A stretch of DNA of 64,000 nucleotides from NCBI GenBank assembly GCA_949128115.1, contig OX421963.1:35323979-35387978 (forward strand). The letters are read 5' to 3'. The DNA comes from Anaspis maculata (taxonomy: Eukaryota > Arthropoda > Insecta > Coleoptera > Scraptiidae). Position 1 is the stretch's first letter; each line of letters starts with the position of its first letter. A program made the translations under genes and the position numbers. The notes under the pieces were generated by a model. It made no database searches. It worked only from the letters and a program-made list of their open reading frames with translations, and was not told where the DNA came from. Shown here one piece after another: positions 32,975 to 44,900 of this stretch.

Positions 32975-35900
32975 CTGTAATTACAAAAAAGTTACAACAA
33001 ATTCAAGTGATTACTGTCCATCTATTACCATCACTTGTAGTTTCTTTTTTATGGTATATGTTGACAGCCACATTAACGACAGCGGGTAAGTTCTGCCTGA
33101 GAATTTCGTTGCCTTGCTGGTACAATCCAAGGAAGCACTTGACCACAGCTTCGTTCTCTTGGAAATCTTCCCTCAAAGGCAAATACCGAAGAAACACGGG
33201 AAAAACTTGCTCCAATGGGATTCCAGTGGGATTCACTATAATCATTTTGGCAAGGGCGCCGCAAATATTGTCCAAAGTCAGCGCGTGAGATTCCTTCGAG
33301 ACTGCCGTGGAAAGCGCTTGCAATATTTGTGGGTAATGCCTAAAAAACAAAGCATTAAATAAATTTTCTGTTGCAGTTGAACTTCTTTAGCCGCCCGATT
33401 GGTCAGAATCTTGCGTTTTGCGACCATTGGAAACTGTGCATGACGCATCCCTCTTTCGCGACACTCCGACACGGTATGGCAAAACACAATTTTCATTACA
33501 GCATTGAAGAATAACCGTCACTGAATTTTGTTCAACAGGTAGGCAGGATTTATAATAATGTATAAAACCTCGACCTTCGAAAACAATACTTACGCAAAAA
33601 TTCTGTCTTTTCCATATAGCACCATCTCGCCAAGTCCAAATATGGCATTGTTTCTGACCTCGTCGGCGGCATCTTTGGCACCAGTCAACCACAAATGCAA
33701 CAAATGCGGGACGAATTTCTCAACGTAAACATCCAGTGATTTCATACATTCCGCCAACGTGCCGTAAGCGAATGACCTCTGAGCGATGCTGTGCTTCTTT
33801 TTCTGAGAAAATGATGGGAATATGATTAAAATATTCACAAAAAAGTCTTCTGAGCTCGAAAATACGAAACTTACGGTCCGTTTCGTTAGCAATGTCAACA
33901 TGTTGGGGAAATACAGCATAAAGTCATCTGGAGTGATGGCTGATGCGAATTTCGGAATCACGTCGACGGCCGCTTCTAGAAGCATCTCGTCTTGTTCGGC
34001 TTCCGTGTCGTCGTCGGTTTCAGCTTGAGCGTCAGCGTCGGTGTCTTGACATATGGTCTGAAAAAAAAAGACATCGGTTATGGATTTGAATTATTGATAA
34101 CGAATTAGTATTTTTCATTCAAATTATTTCAAAATAACCTCGTACGCAAGGAAGGTTGGTTACCCGGGTTCAAGTTCACAGGTCGTCGAGCGTAGTGCTC
34201 TGGTTATATGAGGGATGCAGCGGCAAGGCATTGGAAAATACTTCCAAGTGATTCAACGCCTGGTTTAGGAATGGATGGGTATTGGGAAACATACCACGTC
34301 GGAAAACAGAAGAAGGAAACTGTTCTTTGAATTTGTGTTTTTTGCTCAGGTAGGTTTTTTATAGTGTTTACTTCGCTTCATTATTTATCCAAACATTCTC
34401 AGGTTCATAATTTCCTTGGTTATCTGCCTGACAAATAATTTCAATATTTTGAGATTTATATACCGAGCGTTCATAAATTAAATGGGTCAAGGGTGCCTAT
34501 GAGTTTGAAAACATCTGTCGGAACTCAAGGCTGGTCGACGTTATGTTGTACTATGGGCCGTTTTAATAAGTCGAACAAAATGAGATGCATTCTGGGTATA
34601 TTGGTGCAGTCAGTCATCGGCCGGTAAAACTACGTCAAGTTGACATGGACAGAAAATGATTGTACGATGGTTTGGGGTTCGCCCAGGTTCGCCTTCGGTC
34701 ACATTTCTCGAACTGCTTACCACGTTCACGTGCTTTCTTTCCACGCTAGTTTGTGCTTCTACGTTCCGCTTAGGTGTGCCTGCTTATGACACATTCATGT
34801 TCCCACAAGACCATTGATAGAGAGCTAGGTGAAAAACACCCATGTAACCACATTTCCCGAAGCAAATCGCCTCTTCTTACACAATCTGCGATTTCGCCGC
34901 CTGATTTTAACACGACACTTGTAAGGAAAACACGAATTATTGCCTAGATATCCTCGTAGAAGAGGCAAAACAATTTTTTTGGGGAAATTGGCAATAGGAC
35001 TGTGTATCTTACGTGTTATCCGGGCCCATGCGCGTACTATTTAGGCGCTTGATATGAAACTTCCAGACAAATAGCGTCTGTTAACACGTAACATGATTAG
35101 AAAACCTATCAATAATCGTTTGTGTAAGTGAAATTTTCAAATATTGATGCTCACTGTTTGTGAGTTGTGAGTCTGATGTTATTTTAATCTTTAAAAATTA
35201 AAAACAATCATTTTGAAGGTGGAATAGGAAGGTACGCTTCCGGTTCTTACAAGAAAAAATGGAAATAAACACTGCCTCATAACAAGTGTAGAACCGAGAG
35301 TCGATACGATGAAGAAAAAGGTTTCATTTTATTCCGTTTCCGCGAACACGTGGAGTGGAAGTTTTGATCAGGGCCCCCTCTGACTCTCCTCTAACTGAAA
35401 GCCTCTGGGGCCAAAGGTAGGCGAGCCGCAAGAGCCACTCTCACACGGTACGTTTTAGGCAATCTTTGCTACATCAATGTACTGCGGATTGCATAAAACT
35501 TTCCGGCCCAGAAGCCAGGCAGGAGAACGGCAGAAGCCTTGTTCGGGGTTGCCAAGTGAACAAGAAATATAAATTTCAATTATTTCGATATAGCAATTTT
35601 CAAATTTTGAATTTTCATGCAGTATGGTGTCAGATTTCTAAACTAGAAATGCGCAAGGAAACATCTTGCAAAATTAATTGATTTTATAGTGACTATTTCA
35701 GGTGACAGTGATTGCAATATAAATTATTATTGGTAACGGCGGCCATGCCAAATCTGACAACATCGCGATCAACAGACTGTGGATCATTTGCGAAGTAAGC
35801 AACGAACTTCCAATATTTCCATTATTTTGTAAAAAAGAACTATACAAAATAGAAATTTGGCTTGCGACTGGTTCTCCTTCACATTTCTAGTAACTTTTTT

Positions 35901-38900
35901 GTATCTATCTGGAGGCTTATTCATGAAATAGCCTGGTGTTCCATAGAAAAATCGATATTTGTCTGGATGTTTCAAATTTGGCACTAAATAGCGACAGTTG
36001 CGTCCATGTTGCATCTGCGCCGTCGGGTTAGGAGAACGCACTATTGTTTGACATTTTCAAGCACGTGAGTTGTCAACTTGGCAACTGAATTTCTTCATCA
36101 ATCTATCAAACAGCTATCAAATCCCCAACTCCCGCCAACTCGAACCTGAACCATGGCAACGTCTCTACTGTACCGACCGATGACTGACTGTACCAATATA
36201 CCCATAATGCACTTATTAAAACGGTCCATAGGTTGCCTCATCCAGTTTGAGTGACGTCACAAGATACCCTCCGGGAACTTGATTTTGGCTGAAACTGATG
36301 TCGCTTTTTTCGTTCGACATTTCGGATCTTATTTCGACGGAAATCCACCAAATTTCTGAACTGTACGAGAAATGGTTGATGCACATTCAACGATTGGTGG
36401 TTTTTAGATGAATCGGGCATGCTTTTATCCACCAAAACACAATTTGAACCGCCGAACTGTCAAGACCAAAAACAAGGCGATAACGTTATCACGAGGTGAA
36501 GCGGACCGCGCATCTGTCACCGGGTAGCTCATTGGTAAAGAACCTGACTTTCAACAGGAAGGTAGTGGGATCGATCCGCAGCCGTGCCGAACTTTTTTTT
36601 CTTCAAAAACACCCAAATTGCGATTTTAAAAATTAGAAAGAGGAAACAAAATTCAAATTAGTGTTGCCCAACTCATATTTAATTTTAAAAATCACAATTT
36701 GGGTGTTTTTGAAGAAAAAAAAGTTCGGCACGGCTGCGGTTCGATCCCACTACCTTCCTGTTGAAAGTCAGGTTCTTTACCAATGAGCTACCCGGTGACA
36801 GATGCGCGGTCCGCTTCACCTCGTGATAACGTTATCGCCTTGTTTTTGGTCTTGACAGTTCGGCGGTTTAAATTGATGTTTCGATATCACTTCATTGAAG
36901 TTTTAGAGTAGGTACTATTATTACTAGGAGGATAGAATATTAGGGAGGGAAGGTTAGCCAGCTTGTGGACGGACAAAGCTGTCGCCGGGAGACGAAAGGG
37001 GATTGCATGAAGTACGCCCAGTAACCGTATCAAGTCGGGTGCGTCGGCTTGTTCCGACCAAGGATGTCTATACATAAACTGGATAAGAAGCTTGGCTGCT
37101 TTTGACGCAAATAGGTGAAGCCGGGATTTGACACTAAGCCAGGGCATTGTGTAGGACTGGGCACTGACCTTGAGAACTAAGGACCGTCAATTAAAACTTT
37201 GGCTGTCGTCATTTTGACGTTTTCGGGTTCCGCTGGTGAGAATTCACTGTTGAATATTGAAGTGACCTCCACTTAACATGGAACAAAACGTGTACCAGGG
37301 CTACCCCTCTGAATCAAGAAGAGACAGAGGCTGTGGCCACATGCAGTAGATGGATGGTGGGTGAACTTCGTGGAGTGAGAACGAGAATGAACGCGGAGGC
37401 AACTCTTTTGAGCAGGCCAAGAATCACAAAGGATCTGTGGAGCCCTGGTAAGTCCACAGCTTTACATACAGGGTTATTCAAAAGTCCGGAATAAAATTCA
37501 TAATTTTTTTCCATATTTATTTCGGAAAAAACGCTCAAACAGGTCGATTTCTAAAAACGGTAAGCCGTTTTTTCATGACACGTGTCATGTTCTACCGTCA
37601 ACCCCCTAACCCCAAGCCACCCTTAGTATTTTTTTTCAAATGGCACCCTATGGCTTGTGGGGGCTCGTTGAAAAGCTTGTCAAAAACTCTATTCAGATCT
37701 ATCATTGAAAATTAGATCGGACGCTTCACCATGAAGTTTTGAGGAACCCCAGTTTTACTTGAGAGTCCGGAATAAAATTCATAATTTTTTTCCATATAGG
37801 ATTCGGAAAACACGCTTGAACAGGTCGATTTCTAAAAACGGTAAGCCGTTTTTTCATGACACGTGTCATGTTCTACCGTCAACCCTCTAACCCCAAGCCA
37901 CCCATTTGCCGGGTGCCATTTGAAGAAAAATACTGAGGGTGGCTTGGGGTTAGGGGGTTGACGGTAGAATATGACACGTGTTATGAAAAAATGGCTTACC
38001 GTTTTTAGAAATCGACCTGTTCGAACGTTTTTTCCGAAATGAATATGGTAAAAAATTATGAATTTAATTCCGGACTGTTAAGTAAAACTGGGGTACCTCA
38101 AAACTTCATGGTGAAGCGTCCGATCCGATTTTCAATGGTAGATCTGAATAGAGTTTTTGACAAGCTTTCCAACGAGCCCTCACAAGCCATAGGGTGCTAT
38201 TTGAAAAAAAATACTAAGGGTGGCTTGGGGTTAGGGGGTTGACGGTAGAACATGACACGTGTCATGAAAAAACGGCTAACCGTTTTTAGAAATTGACCTG
38301 TTCGAGCGTTTTTGCCGAAATAAATATGGAAAAAAATTATGAATTTTATTCCGGACTTTTGAATAACCCTGTATAAGGGCTCACACGCAAGTTAGCAACA
38401 TTACAGAATCACAGATTAGCAGCATTCTTACCATTCATAGAACATTTATTCCAGGTCAACCTGATGGAAGAATAAGTTTTGCAGCCTGTCACCAACAGCG
38501 ACTCTTCGAAAGCCTAGAGAACTACGAATATGACCTATAAATGCTACAAGAAGGTGACAGTATCTAAAGATAGACCGACCTGTAAGAATTTGCCAGACTA
38601 TCGCGGACGTAACACTTGAAGAGGGTCTGGGAGCATCTCTATTGCGACCTGAAGATGCCTCAAGAAGGTTCATAAGTTGTTGAAGATAAGGAAAGATTTG
38701 TAGCAATGTTGGAAGCAAGGAGAAGGGTAGCGAATCGACGCTCCATCCTCATCATTGATACCTAGTTGATAATATCAAGAAAAAAGGAAATAAAGGCGGA
38801 AATATGTTGTGTATTTACCAAAGATGTAATAATTAAAGTATTAGTACAAGGGAGTATAAATAAAGATGTCATCAGTAATCAGTATTGCTGAAATCATCAA

Positions 38901-41900
38901 TTCAAAACAGAGATACAGTGCGTGGCACGCACCTTGATAGGTATACACACTTGCTCTTAGAGCCCCTGAACTCGCACAGACCTAGAAATCGTCCCGCCAA
39001 TCCGTATCTTGTTTAGTGTAGAATTATCTACACAAGACTCTGCAACCTTGTCGGAGCGCATCCGCCCATTTGCTTCAAGGTTCTGGTAACCCCACAGGAA
39101 CTGACTCAAAAGCTGATGGAACCACCTCACCATCCAACTGGTCGGCTCACCGACGCACATCGCAGTAGACCTAGAAATCGCCTCGCTAATCCGTATCTTG
39201 TTAAGCGTAGGATTTTCTACATATTTTCTGTGCCAAACATCGCTAAAAACGTTGAAATAATTGGGTTGCAAAAAATTACTGTTGTATATATTATATATAA
39301 AACTGTTGATGTAACGAATACTTGAAATAAAGTGTCAAAACTCCTATGGCCAAATGTAAGGTCGAAAAGGAGAAAACAATATATTAAAGAAAACAATATA
39401 TTAAAATTTCTTTCTTAGAAAAAACCCACACGGATTGATTCCGCAATAATGTCTTTATTTCACCAATATAAATAACTTTGTCCTTAAATGTAAAATAGTT
39501 ATTTCATCAGCGACCATTGCAGCTAGAATCGATAACGACCAATTTTTACATGGAGCCAAAGCGGGAGCCAAAGTAATCAACACCGCCTGACGGAAAAGAG
39601 AAATATAGGGTCATTCATCGCAGACAGGTAGGACTCAAGGCGAAGACAGCAAAGTTTTTGGTTTTGTCTGCAGCAATCATTTGGTTACCTACTCTAGTTA
39701 CTTCTAGTTCCTAGTCCTAGTCCTAGTCCTCTAGTAGGATTAGTTGGTTAGTTAGTAGTAGGTGGTACTAAAGTAGGTACCAACCAGACCCAGTTGGAGT
39801 TTTGTTTGTCATGCGAAATTTTTTATGGGGAGGGGGGGCATCTGAGAGTCACTCATCTAGTTTGGAGTAGTATATATTGTATGTGGCGGATTTACCCGTT
39901 CAGTCAGCTTATTTAGTCGCAAGTTTTAATTTCAGCCATAAGCGCAGCACCGCTTATTGGCTGTTCTGAGGAGGCTGGTTCGTAAGAGCTGCGCTTACGA
40001 CGAAAATTAAAACTTGCTGCTAAATAAGCTGACAGAACGCACCTTTAGAGGCCCCCAAGGGGGGTCTGGGGGAGGGGGGCGTGCCGCGCAGAATTTTTTT
40101 GCGGATAATAATATGAATGTTGATAGTAATAAGTGTTTTTTAGTCAACAGTCGACACAAAACAGGTAATCAAAATTTAATTCAAAAGCAAATGAAAATGG
40201 AAAAAGATGTAAAACAGATTTTTTTAAGGTTAAAAAAAGTGGGGGAGAAGGGCCCTCTCCCAACAGTTTTCGCGGGGGCCCTCAGCCACCTAGCTAGGCC
40301 GCTACGCCACTAAACTCGGGTTACATAAATACACATTATTATATACCAATCAATCATCATTAATATTATTATATGAATAATATTAAGCCCTGCTCGAACT
40401 CTCAAACAGAGGCCTCTTAATTGTTTTGTGAATGAAGTAGGTATATAAAGTGAAGTTGAGAATGTGCAGGTTTGAAGTAATGAGACTGAAAGGGCGGAAG
40501 GGAGGGAGGGGGCAGGGCCCAGAAACTAGCATACATCGATTTAAGAAAAAATCTTACAAACTTCGAATTTACAAAAATGAAGGGAAAAAAACAGTCATGA
40601 AAAGGGGCCTCCGCTGGGCACCTTTGATAGCGCGCGTTAGGCCCTGGGCGCGGGTTCACTGCGCCCATGGGTAAATCCGCCAAATTATAATATCTGTGGG
40701 ACACAGATGACCGAATGTGATTGATTCATATTTTATGTCAAGTTCCTTGTGGCGTGAACCCTACCCTACTAACGTCATCCACTTCCTATAACCTCTAACT
40801 TATACTGCGATGGGGCAAATTATATGCTCTTTCCTTCCTTCCTCAAGAAACAGAGTCCTAGCTCGAAAATGCGGGGCTTTCATGAAAAATCTAACGGTAC
40901 TTTATTCTTCAAGATGAGACGACGGATCATTTGATTGTGCCGATTCCCGAAAATTCAGAGATTATAGTGACACCAGGACCGAGCCAAAGCAGGGGTCGCA
41001 AGGCCGTTTTTTCTTCACATTTCGCAGACTTCTTGGGTTTCAGAAACGACAATCGTAGTTGGAATATTCACAGTTGGGTCAATCCCTTCTATATTTGCAG
41101 AAGAACCCCGAATTTTTCGATTCCGACTGGCCGAAAAATGGAAATTACACTCCGTACTCCGAGTTACACTCGCTCCGAGCCGTTATGCCGTCGCCATTAA
41201 CAGCCATTAAAGGAGTAGGCGCTGTGTGCTGTGATGACATGACCATGGTATCTTCACGTTCACGAAAACGATTTTCCCGGTTATCGAGACCATCGCGTAC
41301 AGATGCGCTCTAGAAAACTTTATCATCAGGTACTTGAAGGACAATTTTCGGTGGTACTGAAGCTGAGATAAGCCGATAAATCTTCTGAAAGTCTAAATTT
41401 GCAAAAAAACAGTGCTAACTTGAAAATGCGGGCTTTGATAAAAAATCTCCTAACGGCACTTTATCCTCCAAATGAAACGGCGGATCAAGCCATGGTACCG
41501 ATTCCCAAAAATTTTCACGAATAATGACACCAGGGTCGGGCTAAGGGCTCCGGAGTCGATTTTTTTGACATTTCGCAGACTTTGTAGCCTCGAAGGCGAC
41601 ATTCGACGACGCAATTTCCATAATTAGGTCAATTCCTTACATATTTGCAAAACAAACAAAATTTTTCGGGTTCAGCTGACTGAAAATATGACCTGGTCGT
41701 TCTAAGAATACAGATTGCATTTTTTTCTTGAATGAGTCTATATTGAACGCAAAAAAATTGCGGTCAAAAAAACCCGAAAATTTCATGGATCTCAGGTGCT
41801 GAAAGGTCTACCGAGCAATTTTTTCGGGAAAATTTCGAAATTACCAATTTTTTTCAAAAAAAAAACTTTGCAAATCGAAAACGCAGGCTCTAATCAAAAA

Positions 41901-44900
41901 TCTTCTAACGGCATTTTATTCTCCAAATGAGACAAGAGATCATTCGATTCTGCCGATTTACGAAAATTCTCACGACAGGGTTCTCGCTAGTCAATGGAGT
42001 CAAATTTCTTTGACTTTTTCCCTGATTTTACAGACCATGGATGGTCGTGAGTTTTCCCTGACTACTGAGTAAAGAAATTCTCAAGCACCTAAAAAAGAAA
42101 TAGTTGCGGGTAGCTGGTAAAATAAAGCGATCAATTTTTTCGGCAAACACAAAACATGTTAAGTGCATGATTGATGACTAGGAGCGATAACAGATTTGAA
42201 AAATAAAAAAAAAGTTGCTCAGTTCACGAATTCCCTGACCCTCAGAAAAAAACCTTGACTTTTTCTTTTTTTTTTTTTCAAAATTTCATGACATTTCCTG
42301 ACCAAAATTTTCAAATAGTGAATTCTCCAGGTTTTCTAGGTTTTCCAGATTAGCGGGAGCCCTGCACGATTAATGATACCAGAGCTGACCAAAGGGCTCC
42401 GGGGCCGGTTTTTGATAAATCTTTTATAGCCTAAAACTGACAAAAAAAAATTAACTTGAAAACGCGGGCTTAGATCAAAAATCTTCTAGAATAAGCCCTT
42501 CATTTTTCATTTTCACACGATACCAGGGTGGGCCGCCAGGCTCCGGAGTAATTTTTTTCACATTTCGCTGACTTGTGGCTTCAAAAACGACACTGCAACA
42601 TTTTATTCCAGCATTTTCGGTTTTTCCGTTCTTTCGAGTTTTTCATCTTTTTGGGGGTATCTTCGCCCATTTTTGGAATTACCAGACAGTGAAATCGTAC
42701 TTTGAACCTTATATTATTCTTCTGTTCATAGATCCCCTGTTGTGAAATAACTCTAGCTCTCACTCCAGCTCGTTATTTGTTTTAGCTTCTACCGTTAAAA
42801 AAATCGGCTGTGTCACCCCAAAACTTTTCCGACTAGTACCCAGGAACCTCTGGAATTTTTTTCGAAACGCCCCTCCGGGTGGAAAGTTAGAATTAGAAAG
42901 AGAGATTGAAAATAATTTGCAAGAAATTGAAAATTTTGTCAGGAAAATTTGAATTTTCCGGGAAAACATCAAATCTTATTCCAAATCATTGTAAAAATAA
43001 TCAATTAAAAGCTTCACTCCAAGCTTCATCATTCAAGTTCGGTTTCGAAAACCCAGGCCAGTTTTACATTTTCAACCGGAAAATTCTCGTGAAGTTGAGA
43101 AAAAATTGTTGGAGAATGTTCATGACCCAGTTACCCCCTGTTTAAAATAGCACTGAAAATCTGTTCACGGGAGAAAAAGTTGGAAAATTTTAAGTTTTTC
43201 CAGAGAGGAAAACTCGAAAACTGTGGGTCCGTTCTCAAAAGTTTTTCTTCCAAAAATTAATTCAATCTTTTTTTCAAGTTTAATTCCCAGCATGTCTGCA
43301 CCTAAAATCAATATTTCGTGGGGCTCACACTGCATGTCAAAGTCTGCATTGCAGTTTTTTTCAAATTCACGAAATGTGCTAATTTCATTGTGGAAAAATT
43401 ACCGTAAGAAAACTGGTACCGTGTTAATTTTGAAAATGGGTCTACACGACGCTCAATTCCATCTACTTTCGATATCAGTTGGAATTTTTCAAAAAGTCGA
43501 TCCCCGCGAGTGGGAATGAATTTTCGAGATCAAAAAGCGAGTCCTCCTGGTCAAAACACAGGTGAAATGCCCCTCTCGGTAATATAACTTTTTTTGTTGT
43601 GTTGCTTCCTGCCAAAATTTAATTCCAATATCCATCGGATAGGTTTTAAAATATAATTGAATGATGAAGTTTTGAATTTTGACATTTTTCATTATTCGAC
43701 ATAACAGATAGGACAATACATTCAACTGTGCTGAATACAGTTTTTCAGGGCTTTCAAATGACATATTGCAAGTCGAGATCCGTGGGATATATAGCTTCTG
43801 ACATTTATTGATAGTGAACAGTTCTGTTTGACAGATGACAGTCAAAAACTATTGGGCTCATTCCACGGAAAAACCATGTCAACACACCAAATTTCAAGTC
43901 TAAGTAAATCACAAATTCTTGAGACAGGAAGAGTCGAGGTGTACTCTGCTTAGGTAAAATTTTTGAAGAGGAAGAGTCGTTCAACATATAATGTTTTTAA
44001 TTTTGCAGGTCTGAACTTGATTGCGTTTGTTTATGAGTCCTATATTTTCTTCTGGTTTTAATTAGTGTAATGGCTAATAGGACAAACCAGTCCTAAGGCA
44101 AAAAAAAAGTTGATCGTATCAACGGTTTCGCAGTTACCGTGAGAGATTACAGACACACAGACAGATAGACAGACATCATTCTAGAAATGGTCTTAGTCGT
44201 CTTGGGGGACCTCCAATTGGATATGTCCGTGGAAATCTCAAAAACTTTTTTCTGCACGATTACAATATGTACTTACTTTCCCTTCCTTGTTGGTGGGGGG
44301 GGGGGGGGGTCGGAAAAGTATAAAAGGAAGGACGTCAAATTAGGTGGTTTTGGCATGTTTCTGGCATGTTTCTGGCAAATTGTTTCGTATTATGCGTTCA
44401 GCTTTTATTTTCACCAAAGCAGGCGAGTCTAGTGTGTGATGTGTGACAGAATCCACCTTGTAAGAGCGCATATTTTTGGAATTGATAAGCCGCTTTTACA
44501 GAACTTCGTATGTCGCCGGGGACAGTGTCGCTGGCCAATAGGATTCGATCCGCCTGTACTCCCCTACCTCCCTCCATAACTCCCCGCGACACGAGTTTCT
44601 GTCGTCGTGTCGTTCAAATTATTCAACTACATACAGTGGAGTGAGGGGATTGTCGCCGGCGACAAACGAAGTTCTGTAAAGCCGCCAATAAGCATTAGGT
44701 ATTCTGTGTGATAAAGGGTCTTATAGTTACTATACTCTTTTAAAAAGACGTATGATCACCCGTGATTATCACACTCTTTCGTGTGGTTTCCTTCGAAAAC
44801 CAGTCGTGTGACAATACTGCATACGACCTACAAGTTGGGGCTGAGACCGCCGTAAGTGCGGTTACTATAGCAACGGGCGCAACGGCCAATCAGACCGCTC

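Larger units (their letters stand above)
36441..36874. repeat. 434-bp palindrome carrying two inverted tRNA-like units
   Basis: The arms 36441-36650 and 36665-36874 are near-perfect inverted repeats (AACCGCCGAACTGTCAAGAC outward, ATTTTAAAAATTAG toward the centre). Each arm contains a tRNA-like segment (about 36518-36592 and 36725-36800) followed inward by a run of eight T, a polymerase III terminator. The two units would be transcribed toward each other. It differs from a simple MITE in that each arm resembles a complete short tRNA-like transcription unit. Confidence 0.85.

Noticed and set aside
36518..36592. A functional tRNA gene
   Set aside because: The anticodon arm is one base short, acceptor-stem pairing is not evident, and the unit is part of a palindromic repeat.
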